A program made the translations under genes and the position numbers. Below, piece after piece: positions 35,101-46,582 of a stretch of 64,000 nucleotides of DNA. The notes under the pieces were generated by a model. The model saw nothing but the letters and a program-made list of their open reading frames with translations, was not told where the DNA came from and did not search any database. The stretch is from assembly GCA_903813345.2 (NCBI GenBank), contig CAIIXF020000011.1, positions 33,038,166 through 33,102,165 on the forward strand. Reading direction: 5' to 3'. The stretch is from Owenia fusiformis (Eukaryota > Annelida > Polychaeta > Sabellida > Oweniidae). Numbering within the stretch: the first letter of the stretch is position 1; every line of letters starts with the position of its first letter.

Positions 35101-38100
35101 TCACATGTGAGAGAAACATATCAAAATTCTCTTGGGGTTGAACACTTGGAGCAGCAGGGGTTCTAGCAGCTGCAGGTTGTCCAGTTGGAACTGCAGGGGG
35201 ATATGGTCGGTTCTCCTTCTGCATTCTAGATGTGGCTCCCACAAGGTGGGTTCTGTGAAGGTTTCTTGAAGGATTAATGGAGTTTTGAGGCCTCTTTGAT
35301 AGAAGTTCTTTGGTAGTGTTTCTTGTGTCAAAGGGGGTCTTTGCAGGAGGTAAATTCCCAGGAGGCATTGACTTAAGGCCTTGAGGATGAGAAGGATCTA
35401 CTGGCCTGGGAACTGCATTACTCCCCTTGGTATGAGGGGCTGATGTGGAGGGAACAGGTTTAGACTTTACAACGTGTTCACTCTTCTCTTGGCCTTTGCC
35501 ATCTCGATTCTCTGTAGCTGGAGGCTTTGAAGGAGGCTGAACAAGGAAATAATCATAACAAATATGACATATGATTATACAAAAGAAATGAAAGAAGGCA
35601 TTAAATTAAGTAACTTACAATGAAGTTGTTATAAATGGCGTCTCTGCTAAAACCTATTTACCCATGACTGAATCAAGTCCTTTACTCATTGGCTGGAAAA
35701 TAATGTACAATTTGTGAAAGATTTGCTCTATATCCAAGACACCCCATTGAATAACCCTTATGCACCCTTGATATTTACCTTACTAACAGGTTTCTTGACT
35801 CTGTTGTTAATTGTAGATGGTGAAGTCATGCTGTCCACAAGTCCGAGGTTCCGAGATTTGAATCTGCTCACAGACGTGGCACTGGTCTTCACAGGATTAG
35901 CTCGAATCACTAAATACAATAAAAGTTAGGATATTGAAGTATCTTATATATTTTTAATGTTTTCTATTTCTGTTTATTTTTTGAAATCATTGCTTTAATA
36001 TATCACCTAGTGACCTTAATTGCTAATTAGAATGCTGAAAAATCAGTTTGTACCTTTAGGGACTTTTTTCTCAAGTTCCACTTTGCGAGCTCTCTCCCTC
36101 ATTGCTTGTTTTGCATCATGTATTGGCTGTGTGAGCGAAGTACTATTCGATGTATTTGATCTCCTATGTTTAGATAAAGAGGTTTTGCCTCTGATAGAGG
36201 TGTGTTTCTTATATGACAAAGACTTTTGTAAGGATCCACTTGGTCTTGATTCATTACGTTTTCCAAGCCACGATTCATTTGTATCTTTGTTGAATGAGCT
36301 TTGTTTGTTAGAATCTTTGTTGTAAAACTTTGTTGATAATCTGATTTCTTGTTTTGATTTCAATCTCTGGGGGGAAATAGCAACAGCCTTTTTGGTACCT
36401 TCTGATTTATGTCTACTTTTGGGGATTTGGAATTGCTTTGCTGAACTTCCAAATCGGTTTTTGGATGGCAAATTTTTCAATATAGGCTCTTTTACCGGAT
36501 GTGAAATCTTTGGCTTCTTTAGTAATGTTCGGAATGTTTCTTCATCACTATCAGAACTTCCACCAGATTTTTCCTTTCTTTTTGTAGATGTTGTTGAATC
36601 CTTGATGCATGACTTTGCACTTATATCAGGTAGAGAATCTTTTAAGCTTAATACATGATTCTGATTGGTGTTTTTGTCTCTGGATTTGTCCCTTTGGGTT
36701 TCCGAGGATTTTTCAACTATTTGAACTTTGTCATCATCTATCATGTGATCCTCATAATCATTCAAACTTGCAATAAGAGCAAGGTCATCATCTGATGACA
36801 TATTCAAGTCCTTTTTCATATTATTATCAAGGGAAGTATCCTTCAAATCTCCTCCAATGTTTATTTGATCATCACTGGGTTTGTTCATCTTTTTTTCTGT
36901 AAATTTCTCAGTAGACTTTTCAGTTTGAAAGCAAGGATCAATTCCTTTCGACATTTCACCAATATCTATTTCATCATGGCTGGCATCAGCTTCACTTGCA
37001 TCTTCTTCATCAGTTGACTGTCTTACTTGTTGAGTTAAACTTAGAAGAACATCATCAAGATCTTCAAGGAGACTTTGAGTATTGAGATCATTCTGGTTAG
37101 GATCTTTGAGTTCATCTTCTGTTTTAATGCCACGAGCATCCCCTTGCTCATTCTCACATTTGCCTTTTTCTATTACATGATCCACTGTATGAACATCATC
37201 ATCAGAACTATCAATATAGACATACTCAGGAGATTTTTGAGAAGCTGTGACATGCATTTCTTCAAATATATCATCATTGTCATCGGACTCATCTTCTTCA
37301 TCTTCAATGATGAACATTGAAGGTTTTTGGGATAGGTTGGTAAGGATATCAGTTGTTTCATCAGCATCACTATCGCTCAGTACAATAGGAGCCTCAACTT
37401 GGGAGTATCCAATCCAATCATCAACACACTCTTTTTTCACAATGTTTGTATCATTTAATAGTATAGTCTCCTCTCCATTTTCATCTCTCTCTTTGTTTGT
37501 ATTCACTTTAGGCTCAACAGGTTTCGTATTACAAAGGTTGTCCTCAACATTATCTATTGTTGTTTCTTGCTCTATTGCACTTATGTTATGACTTGGTAGG
37601 TTTTCAATCACTGTTATGTCTGGATCGTTCAGAGTAAGATTGAACTTTTTAATGGGAGTTGATGCACTCACATGTCTTAGCCTGGTAACTGATATAGGAT
37701 CTTCTATTGTATCAAAACTTGTATCAGCAGTAGATTTTTCTATAGCACTAGTTTCAAGAGATTTTCTTTCATGTGAATCTTTTAGTTCAAGTCTTGTTAT
37801 ATCATGGGTTATTAAATGATTTCCTATTTCAATAGACACATTGTTGATGCTAGACTCTCGACTTGAAATCTCCAACTTTTTACTATCACAACCACTTTTC
37901 TCAGGAGTTTCAAGTACACGTGACATTTTATCTGTCACCTCCTGTTCCTGGCAGTTCACTGCATTTACAACTTTTGACAAAGATTTATCCACTTGGGATT
38001 TAACCATAGTCCTTCCAGGTGAGTTTTCCTGCGAATTCAAACCTTGGATTATCTGTGTAAGGTTATTATGAACACTGTCATCATCTCCATCAGAAAACAT

Positions 38101-41100
38101 GGTAGGACTACATGAGCGGGAAGCAACATTGTCAATATTTTTCTCCTCAGGAGGCGTGGATTTTTCAGAAGTTTTCTCTTTTAAATCAATATCAGAAGTC
38201 AAACCTTTTTGACCAGATTCCTGAGTTTCAGATTTATGCTTCTTCTGGTCTCTTTTTCTCTTTTTTACTGATTTTGGATGTTTTTTATTGTTATCATTTT
38301 TCTCATTTTCCTTTCTTGTTTTCTGTTTGATTTTGTTTTTGGATTTTAATTTTCTATCAGTATGGTTTTGCTCGTCAGATGTTAGATTTTTCATGGTACC
38401 TGTAGAAATTGTTTTCATGGTTTTACCATTGTTATTTGGAGGTACTTCACTTGCTTCCTGCACTGCTTCAACTTTTCTTATTTTCTCTGGTGATGAGTTC
38501 TCAACTGTGAAAAATGAGCGGAATATATCTTGTATGTCAGTTACATTATCATCTGTCAAGTTGTTTGATCCACATGCATTGTTTTCAAAGTCCTTCATTC
38601 TCTGTGTTAAATTCAGAGTGTTGTCAGAGTCATTTTCCTCAATTCCATCCTTGTTTTCATCTTCATTAATATGCTCCATTGACATATCAAATATATTTCC
38701 ATCATCACCAATGTCATCTTCATCACTCAGACTCAGATCATCATGTATATTTATATTCTCATCAAGAGTGTTAGGATTCTCTTGCATATGATCTGCAAGG
38801 TCATCTTGTTCATGGGGATCCTTGTGATCAATATTCACGAGCTGTTTGTCCTCAACTTCTTGCTTGTTTGTACTTTCATTCTCACTGACATCACTTTTAT
38901 TATCACCCTTTTCTTTGCTTATAATTTTGTCTTTTTCAGGGGTAAGAGTGACAAATTTGATAATTTCACCTAATTTCAACTTTGACTTTTTACTAATAAG
39001 TAGTTTCTTGGAATCAGTTTTGACAGAAGATGTTTCAGTTTGGGGATTTTTACTGTCATATACATCTTCATTGTCAGATTTCTTTTCCATGTGAGATATT
39101 TTATTGCCTAATTTTTTCTCCATATGTAACTTTTCAGTATCAGATTTCTTTTCATTGCGAGATTTTATCTCCATATTTTCATTGTCAGATATCTTTTCCA
39201 TGCAAGAAGTCTTATTGCTTGGCTTTTTCTCCATATGTATCTTTTCAGTATCAGATTTCTTTTCATTGCGAGATTTTATTTCCATATTTTCATTGTCAGA
39301 TTTCTTTTCCATGCGAAAAGTCTTATTGCTTGGCTTTTTCTCCATATGCAATTTCTTGGTATTAGATTTCTTCTCAGTGTCAGATTTTATTTCCATAAGA
39401 GATGTTTCATTGTCAGCATGCATCGTTTTATTTTCATTGTCATCACTATCCAGACATATGAGGTTAACTTCCTCTTCATCAGATGTTCTTTTTATATTAT
39501 TGTCCACACTCCTGTTTATTTTTTCAGTTTTGAAAACCTCTTTTTTAGTTGTTGCTCGTTTGGAAGGATTTAATTTTGTTGAATTTAAAATAGGAAATAG
39601 TAAAAATTTAGGTTTTGCTGCCTCTTCCTTGCCAACATTATCCTCCTTTTCACTTTCAACTTTTTCCTCTGTGACCACTGTTTCTTCAAAAGTCCTACTT
39701 AATGCTTTCTTCGAACTTTTATGTTTGCTATTATCTTTGTCTTTCTTAAAAGTAGATTCATTTTTTCTGTTGTCATCATTAAAGGAAACATCAGTCGTGG
39801 AGGTATCAAAGAAATAATCAGGCCTCTTTTTATTTCTTGTGGTTTGTGCCTGCCTAGGAATGATATCGAAACTGTCTTCATCAGAGAAGCTTGAAAATAA
39901 AGGTTTTGATGCTTGAACCTTCTTTTCTTGAGATCTTAATGGCTTCACACTTGCAATTTTCTGTTTTTTCTTGAGTTTTCGTCTTGGACTAGATTGGGCT
40001 TTAGGGGGCGAGACCTTACAGAGCCATATATCTGAGTCTAAATCAGAATCATCATTCTTTCCACTGACCTGACGTTTCTTCACCTTTTTATTTTGTTTTA
40101 ATTTACTCAGTTCATGCAGTGGAATGTCATCCTCAGAATCTTCCAACATTTCTTTACTTGGTGACACATCAGAATCAGAATTTTCCGTATTTTTTACAGA
40201 TTCCTCACTTAAATCTAGTCCACAGCTGATGTTATACACCTCCTGGTCTTCTGTACCAGATTCACTCTTATGTTTTCTAAATGACTTTGCTTTGGAAGTT
40301 TTGGATTCCTTGCCAGTTTTATTTATTGCATGATGTATCTGATGTCCGGTATTAGAATCAATATTATGATCATCCTTGACATGGTCAAGTTTATCTTTCC
40401 TATCCCTGATATCTTTCAGAAGTGATGCAGTCGTACCATCATCATCAGGAGAATCACTAGAGCTACTTGAGAAATCTCTCTTAGTCATTGTTGTGGCTTT
40501 CCATTTCACACCTGGAATCACATATTTGGGAGATTGGCCTTCATTTGCATTAACAGGCTTCCCACTAATCTTTAAAAAGGAAGATGATATCACAGGTTTA
40601 ACCTTCAAGTTCTGTTTTGTAACAGGCTTTGGTTTTGGATTCTGACTACTGATTATACTTTGACTTTGACTGAGTTCCATATCAAAGTCTATATCTTGTA
40701 GTAGATCGCTATATTGTTCAGAAATATCTTTCTTTGTTTCATCATTGGTCATTTTAAGTTTCATTAAATCGGCTGATTTAATTGTAGCGTCACTATCACA
40801 TGTATGTTCTGAGGAAGTGGAATTTCGCTTTTTTCCTCCTATTGATTTAATACTTGGTTTAGTTGGTTGTGGATCACTGTCAAATAAATCAACAGATTGG
40901 AGACTAAGTCTTCGTTTTTGTTCTAAGACTTTTACTGATTCACCGGGAGCATCACTATCTTCAGGCTCAGAACTTTCTGGAATAACAATTGCATTATGGT
41001 CCAATTCTTCCATTGCACTATTCTGGCCTCCAACACTGGTCATGGTATCATTTGCCTCCTGTATTTGTATATTTGTAGGGTTACAATATAAAGACTCTGT

Positions 41101-44100
41101 ATCTCCCATGATAACAGATGTCAATGGTATGGTTAATGTCTTTAATGATAAATTTTTATATTTCACTATTCCATTTTCTACTTTAATATCTTTAACATGT
41201 GACTGAGAAGCATTTTCTATGTCAATTCCTTTTATTTTCGAAACATTCATTGTTGCTGGGGCATTCTTTTCTGAGCAATTTTCTTTTTCCGACAAGCTGC
41301 TGGTATTAATTGATTTTGTTTTTATTGCTTTTAACTTGTTCTTAAAAGGTAACAACCCTCTCTCTTTATCTTTACTAGCTCCTTGAGTCCTTGGGTCCTT
41401 ATAAATGATATTTGCTTCGGTCACAAGATTTGAGATCATTTTTGAATTAACTGGGCTTTCATCATGCACATTTGTAGTGAGACCTTCATTAAAATTTCCA
41501 TTGTGTTCATCATCTTGAAAGTCTCTTTGGTCCATTTCATCCCCATGCAAACTAGGGACCCTACTTTCAATAATTGTCCAAAGGACATCCTTGTTTGGAG
41601 ATCTTGGCTGTTTATCTGACTTTCCAGTTAATCCAGGTCCTGTGGTATCATCATGTTCATTTGTTGGTCGTGCTGGCCCCTCTACTTCACTTGATGAGGG
41701 GTCACTTAAATTCCATATAGATAATCTCGGAGCTGTTTTATGAGTGGTGGTTTTCTCAATTGCTTTAGGCTTATTGTAAGTTGTATTGCCCGAACTGTGT
41801 TTAGGCTTTGACCCTGGAAATACACATGACAAGATTCTACAACACACAATGTATTTATATGACATGACTTTATGAAGTAAAAATAGCAATCAAATAAGGT
41901 CTGAAAAAACATGATTTTGGGAATGAAAATAGATAAAACAGGTGCAGAGGCTTGATGTAAGACTACTATCCTAGCAGAATTTGCAATCTGAATCCAGTCT
42001 GTTTGTAAATATAAATAAATGAAGAAATTGATTGTATCACATTCATTGACACTGATAAAATTCATGCATATTTAGACCAAAACTTTGCATTTAACCAAAA
42101 TAATATTTTCATAATGATGAACATGTCAAAATCTGGAGAATTCCACATGTTTAACTTTGATTAACTACACACTGTATAATTCTGTTCTTCAGCACTGCAG
42201 TTTATTTTGTGGTTACCTTTAAGCGTTGATGTTTTGTTGCAGCCTTTCTTTGTGTTCACTATTGCTTTTGTAGTCTTGAATTCATCCTCAGAACTTGAAT
42301 CTATCTTAAGGGGATTGTCCTGGGAACCAGCTGCAAATATAAGCACAGATATATTGAGAATTTATCAATTTCAGTCAACAATTCAACAAAAATTGAATCT
42401 AGCTTGTTCGTATAAATTTAAATCTGAATTTGAAAAAGTGAAAATGACTATATACACACCATTTAGGTCCGCTGGTGGCAACAGTGCGCCAGAATTGCCT
42501 TCATTCAGGGATGTATTGCTCCACTGATTAGGCCTTGTAGTGGTTGTAAGATCTGGACTGCTTCGTTGATTGATTGATTGGACTGTCCTTCCATCTCCCT
42601 CTGAAACATCAATCAAAGTTCTCATTACCCTGCATGCAGAGTCTAGTTCAACTACACTCTGCCTAGTAGAGACCATATTACAGTTTAGTGGCCCCGCCCC
42701 CACGACGGGTACCGGTGACAGTTTGGGTAATAAATCACTTTGTGACTTACGCGCTGACCTTTCTTCCACCAATCGGCGAGCTTGAAGAAACATACGCCAA
42801 ATGCGTTCTAATTAAATATGCGCATGTCATTGGTCAATTTCGGGCTCAACGATGACGTCAGAAGGAATAACCATATATAGAACGTCGGTCAAATTTGGCC
42901 GACGAACACTGATTGGCGCGGTGAGTTCACAGGTTTATTTTAGTTTGAAAGAGTGAAGACGAAGCTCTCTTTTAAGAAGTGAAGTCAAACGAATGCAAAG
43001 GGTAAGTTCTCATCACAAAAACACAAAAGCAAGTTTTAATTAAAATTTCATTTATTTCTAAAAATTCAAAGTTTCGAACAATAAGTTACTTATAGTTTCT
43101 GTTTGACTCCAGTCCATGCAACAAGGTTCTGAAGATATCTCAAGAATAACCATTTATAAAAATTGGCCGAAAATATGTGTGAAATAATTCCCTAAAATTT
43201 GATATAATTATAGATTTCTGCCAATATTGTTTAGAAAAAGTTGTAAAGTTCCCCAAAATCCCAATTTTGTTGATAATTTGTGATTGCAAGAATTTAGTGA
43301 TTATATGGACTATAGTCTGGTTGACATCATCACAGAGAACTGCTCACGGCTCTCATTTAGGCCATTAAGTCATAAACTCAAAAATACACTTATTAAAATC
43401 ATTAAAACACAAATTACAATATAGTTTTTGAAATGTACATCCTCTAAATATTGATAATTGACTAATTAGCACTGAAACAGATTTATATTTCATTGTTGAT
43501 TTTGTTCAGTCAGAATTAACTTTTTGCACCTGGAAAATATGAAAACATATTTGCACATCATTAATCCAAGATTACAATTCTTCAGAGTAAGGTCATATAT
43601 CATCCCAAGTCAACAGTCGCTAGGCCCACCTCCTCAAGCTATTCTCATTAATTTTGGTTACATTAAACAAGTATTCAGTAGTACCACCAGCTCTTCTTTT
43701 CAGTTATCTTACCATGTTGATTTTAGAAATGTTTAATTGCATACAGATCACCATGTTAATTGCCAAGATGTTCAATGTAACATAACTGGTATCATAACAA
43801 ACAAATGGTTCTAGATTAACAGCAATAAATCAAAACAATCAAAAGTTAATATAACCTCACTTTTCCAAGCTGAACACAAATAGGAATGAGAAGAAGTAGT
43901 TCGTTGTTACCAATAATTAAATGATGCCAATTGCAACTTAGTCAAAAATTTACTTGATGCATACTTGCCAACCTTTGTGAGACTTTAATTTCATTGCCCT
44001 ATTACAGTATTTTCAATGTATGATACATAGGCCTACTCAATCTTTCATTTTGACACCAGAGAAGACTAATAACAGGTCACATCAGAGCTATAACTATTCC

Positions 44101-45185
44101 AAAATTGTTATGATATCTTTTCCTAATTTCAAATGGCAGGTGGCAAAGATATTTATAAGACAAGATCAATTTATATTTGGTCCATGTTTGAACTATATAT
44201 GGCATCTATTTATTCAAAAGTACATCTCAGTGGAAAGACTGCATGCTCCTCTCTGAATTCCTTGGGACAGAATTGTCATTGATGACATCTCAGGATCAAT
44301 AAAAGATGGTAAATAGAGCAAAATATGGAGGCTACTTTCCAGACAAGTTTTTGACTAGCACTAATCCTCTCAATCCCTTAATGCCTAAAGTTGGATTTGT
44401 CACATAAGAGTAAATTGTTTACTGTTTTCCAAATATTGCCTTTAGTGATTCAAAGGGTCTCTATTACACGGCAGGGCTCGCATTAACTCTGTCCTATACA
44501 TGTTAAGGCCACAAAAAATTGGAGGACACAAAAATTGAAAATATTTCTGTTTTTAGGACACAAAAATTTTGAGGCCAATACTACAGCACTGGTTTTAAAA
44601 TTGTGAGTATCAGTTTGATGTTAAGTTTAAGCTCGAAAGAACATTGTGAGAGTCAGCTTGAACTCTCAAGTTTGAACTCTAAAGAACATTGTGAGAGTCA
44701 GTTTGAACTCTAAAGAACATTGTGAGAGTCAGCTTGAACTCTCAAGTTTGAACTCTAAAGAACATAATGAGAGTCAGTTTGAACATTGTGAGAGTCAGTT
44801 TGAACTTAAGTTTGAGAGAGTCAGCTTGAACTAAGTTTCAAAGAACATTGTGAGAGTCCGCTTGAACTCTTGAGTTGCCAACTGACAAACTTAACCTAGA
44901 GGTGAAAACTGCTTTTAAAATAAGGTTATACCTCAAAACAGGCTTGTAATGGGGGACACACTTTTTTTGGAAGGACACACTTTTTAAAAAAATTGCATCC
45001 TTGGGACTCACAAATTTTCAAACCTAATGCAAGTCCTAATGATTTTGTGCTTTGTGCGTTTGCATATTCTTACTTTTTGCTGTACTTGTAGTCTTGAGAA
45101 CTTCACTTCTGCGTCTTGTTCTTCGTGGTGTCTTCCTTTTTCTCTTCACCACAGGTTCAAGAAAATCACCATCACTTGAAGACAT
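26147..45185 (-). CDS. SETX: Senataxin-like SF1 helicase, copy B (complete)
   Basis: Probable nuclear RNA/DNA helicase of the Sen1/senataxin family, about 3,001 residues (human senataxin is about 2,680). Exons from the 5' end: 45185-45074, 42600-42460, 42330-42217, 41813-36054, 35909-35779, 35536-35068, 34792-34665, 34393-34290, 34046-33841, 33557-33460, 33296-33153, 32753-32601, 32026-31906, 31550-31443, 31074-30959, 30420-30349, 29888-29697, 29457-29350, 28983-28805, 28026-27937, 27053-26898, 26450-26147. The joined length is 9,006 nt with every phase matching. The N-terminus starts MSSSDGDF with a strongly basic KRKRKTPRRTRRR stretch, a likely nuclear localisation signal. Helicase motifs: GPPGTGKS (about residue 2,501), ICAPSNGAIDEL, VIVDEASQTTELD, LILVGDPEQLP, QYRMH, VNTVDAFQGRE, NVALTRAK. 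A coiled insertion lies between Ia and II. I do not see the folded N-terminal domain of vertebrate senataxin. Exons 1-3 are less certain than the rest. Confidence 0.88.
26529..26817. mobile_element. Tc1/mariner-like MITE, 289 bp
   Basis: Ends are inverted repeats of about 45 bp beginning CACTCCCCTCCATAAGTTTG. TA flanks both sides (26,527-26,528 and 26,818-26,819), the target duplication of Tc1/mariner elements. It lies in the last intron of copy B and is absent from copy A. No transposase is present. Confidence 0.75.
27103..27213. repeat. inverted-repeat hairpin, about 110 bp
   Basis: TATGTCACTATCGTGGCATA near 27,105 is matched in reverse by a TATGTGCCACGATAGTGACA segment near 27,190, with a short centre. 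It lies in an intron of copy B. It may be a MITE or the end of one. The adjacent 27,330-27,420 contains TGACGTCA-like sequence of unknown meaning. Confidence 0.65.
28231..28804 (-). repeat. 30-bp tandem array, 19 units, each with a splice-donor-like motif
   Basis: Nineteen units of exactly 30 bp with no indels abut the QYRMH exon (28,805-28,983) of copy B, with one decayed unit beyond at 28,201. In gene sense each unit contains GAAAGGTGAG(A/G)TTC, very like the true junction GACAG|GTGAGGTTC. The array therefore starts at the real 5' splice site and repeats it. Copy A has a single unit here. Read-through of the true donor meets an in-frame TGA at once. The long open frame on the plus strand is only a product of the period being a multiple of three. 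Confidence 0.93.
29218..29370 (-). repeat. partial tandem copies of an exon end plus splice donor (copy B)
   Basis: Around the donor of exon 29,350-29,457 (GDPEQLP exon) plus-strand words CACCCTGT, TTAGAAAC and CAGCTGTTC or variants recur at about 29,225, 29,257, 29,307 and 29,335. The functional donor is now the GTAGTT just outside the exon. Copy A has the same kind of repeats at 4,925-5,088. Confidence 0.55.
31163..31290. mobile_element. about 125-bp MITE-like repeat with hairpin end
   Basis: Begins CAAGGCATAAACATG and carries ATGTCACCACCTGCC near one end and TGGTGGTGACAT at the other. The last 25 bases form their own hairpin (TGTCACCA, loop, TGGTGGTGACA). Related copies lie at 56,850-56,975 and 60,415-60,545 and, diverged, at about 880-960. 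Confidence 0.65.
32129..32611 (-). repeat. 44-bp tandem array, 11 units, copying the Walker A exon end and splice donor
   Basis: Each unit, in gene sense, repeats the coding end TCTTACACCATTGTGGGC, the codons for LIKHIL, and then GGGTAAGT, the donor itself. One unit is 43 bp and the rest 44. The last genuine copy is the end of exon 32,601-32,753, and a decayed unit lies at 32,085-32,128. In the exon GGAAGTC/GGAAAGTC precedes the repeated part, and in the intron GGTAAGTC does, so a short match between the P-loop codons and the donor could have seeded slippage. Forty-four is not a multiple of three, and read-through meets a stop after about ten codons. Confidence 0.93.
32601..32753 (-). CDS. 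SETX: Walker A exon of helicase copy B
   Basis: Fifty-one codons, the same length as in copy A. It encodes LCLLQGPPGTGKSHTIVGL with a consensus P-loop. Its donor is the founding site of the 44-bp array downstream. Confidence 0.9.
36054..41813 (-). CDS. SETX: Giant 5,760-bp exon of helicase copy B
   Basis: One exon of about 1,920 codons, open throughout, bounded by TATTTCCAG|GGTCAAAG and CCTAAAG|GTACAAAC. The protein is dominated by S, K, D, E and N with no folded-domain signature, so it is predicted to be disordered. Several short hydrophobic-then-acidic segments fit SUMO-interaction motifs: AIVIPESSEPED (near 40,980), LICLDSDDNE (near 39,455), APIVLSDSDADE (near 37,385) and YVYIDSSDDDV (near 37,215). 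Three tandem repeats of about 37 residues lie in the middle. Human senataxin also has an unusually large central exon, which supports orthology. Confidence 0.85.
39065..39400 (-). repeat. in-frame coding repeat, about 111 bp x 3
   Basis: In the giant exon the peptide pattern SDTEKLHMEKKPSNKT followed by an MEKKSDNENMEIKS segment repeats three times with a period of about 37 codons. Copy A has one such unit. The period keeps the frame, so copy number can vary without breaking the protein. Confidence 0.8.
42626..43004. mobile_element. 379-bp DNA element with 9-bp target duplication (Mutator-like?), copy 1
   Basis: Short inverted ends TACCCTGCATGC and GAATGCAAAGGGTA. AGTTCTCAT flanks both sides exactly (42,617-42,625 and 43,005-43,013), a 9-bp target duplication as in Mutator-like elements. 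A second copy in opposite orientation lies at 49,767-50,115. Inside are a TATA-like CATATATAGAAC, a TGACGTCA site and ATTGGT boxes, so it could act as a promoter. It sits only 15 bp beyond the acceptor of exon 2 of helicase copy B, next to the expected branch-point zone. Open frames crossing it are not part of the helicase. Confidence 0.82.
43014..44471. other. intron 1 of helicase copy B
   Basis: AT-rich, with no exon or RNA gene recognised. Confidence 0.4.
44472..45038. mobile_element. hAT-like non-autonomous insertion in intron 1 of copy B
   Basis: Starts CAGGGCTCGCATTAA and ends with the approximate inverse (TTAATGC-like then AAGTCCT). The homologous stretch of copy A at 19,930-19,960 reads straight through, which shows the insertion. 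Inside, about 44,630-44,870 holds a tandem repeat of GAACATTGTGAGAGTCAG. No clear 8-bp duplication is visible, so the hAT call rests only on the terminal sequence. Confidence 0.5.
45074..45185 (-). CDS. SETX: First coding exon of helicase copy B
   Basis: Begins ATG TCT TCA AGT and encodes MSSSDGDFLEPVVKRKRK followed by an arginine-rich stretch. It ends with a GTAAGAATATG donor and one base left over, which joins in phase with AG at the start of exon 2 (42,600). The same exon is recognisable but frameshifted upstream of copy A. The serine/aspartate start and basic cluster fit a nuclear protein. Confidence 0.65.
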
Positions 45186-46582
45186 TATCAATCTACAAAA
45201 AATATTTGAGAATTCAGACTAAGGGTTGGTTGAGAAATTACACTCTTCAGGGACATGAAATGCCGAAAGGCAATTTGCCCCAACCCTGGCTATTCATTGT
45301 ACATGTATATTTGTTTGTATTTATGGAATAAACCCTTTGAATAAAAAAAAACTACGGTGTTCTCCCCGGAAGAAAATACAACCAACATAAAAGTACAAAA
45401 TTGCTCTCTAAAGATGAACTTCAAACAGTATTGCAAAACCTTTTTATACCATGATAATTCATAAACAAATGATGAAATGATAAGATATGAAACACAATTA
45501 AATTTCATAAAGTCCTGAGAGGGAAATGAACAGGATATATCCAGTAATGTTTACAGGATGTACACAGGAGCCTGGTAGAAACCTCAATATAATCTTTATC
45601 AATGTGCTATTTACAACTACATCTGTATTATCACAGGGATCATGTTATAAATCAAAATACACCTGTTCATATAATGGTTCAATTTCCAACAAATTATAGC
45701 AAGTCAGGTTAATTTTCGTGATATAAGCACCCATTAATTGTAACTCGCGTTTGCTATCATTTCCTAAGTTCTGCGATGACAGGCACACATGTAGTAAACA
45801 TGCTCATGTAGACACTATTATTGAGCTACAGTATATCGCTATTGGTGTAGTTCTAAACTGTTTCTACTTCATTTGACTTATTTGAAGTATTTACAAAAAT
45901 CAGACCCAACATGGTGTGGTGGTTGGTTGGTAATCTACCTAGGTCCTAGGTGGGGGCAGCAAAATGAAAAAATTAATACATACAATGGATTTATAACTTA
46001 AAGGAGATGTGTGGGATTTTCTGGAAAATTTCGGTCTCAGCGCTCTAAAAATTCATTTGTAGTAGTTATGCCATTGTACAAATACCACTGAAATCACCAT
46101 AAAAAGATCTGTTTTTCTCGAATTTGTGGTTCTCTCTTCAAAAGAGGAGACGTGAACGATTTTCCTCATAAGGTCAAAATATTTCCCATGATGCAGATCG
46201 CAGAGGAACAAATTCATACTTCCTTGTTTTCCCCCATAAGTTTAACATGAGGATTTTGACACCTATTTTTGATCGATATATTCGTTCATATTCCCGTATG
46301 GGAGTACAGAAAAAATTATCAGAAATGATTGATCTTGTATTCATCTTAATATAACATATATAATTTTCATTGTATTGATTCAAAGTGTGGTGAAAACGAT
46401 GATTGAAAAGTGAGAAAATAATCCCGAACAGAAGGTCACATGATCAGTTGACTAGTTGCCATATTGGAAAAAATAATTTAATTCGACTTTCAACACTTTC
46501 ATTCCAATCTAACCACACTGCAAACTGCAACATTGATGTAACAACAGAATAAAAGAACTCATCTTCAAATTGCATTTTAGAG
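45186..46582. other. upstream region of copy B
   Basis: Expected to hold the promoter of copy B. No TATA box or other core element could be fixed with confidence, and no gene is recognised. Confidence 0.35.

Noticed and set aside
38288-39817. Long plus-strand open frames rich in F and S over the giant exon
   Set aside because: These are antisense shadows of the lysine/aspartate/serine-rich helicase exon.
42601-42793. N-terminal extension of helicase copy B starting MFLQARRLVEER
   Set aside because: Bases 42,626-43,004 are a transposon with an exact 9-bp target duplication and a second copy elsewhere. The helicase exon starts at the acceptor at 42,600.
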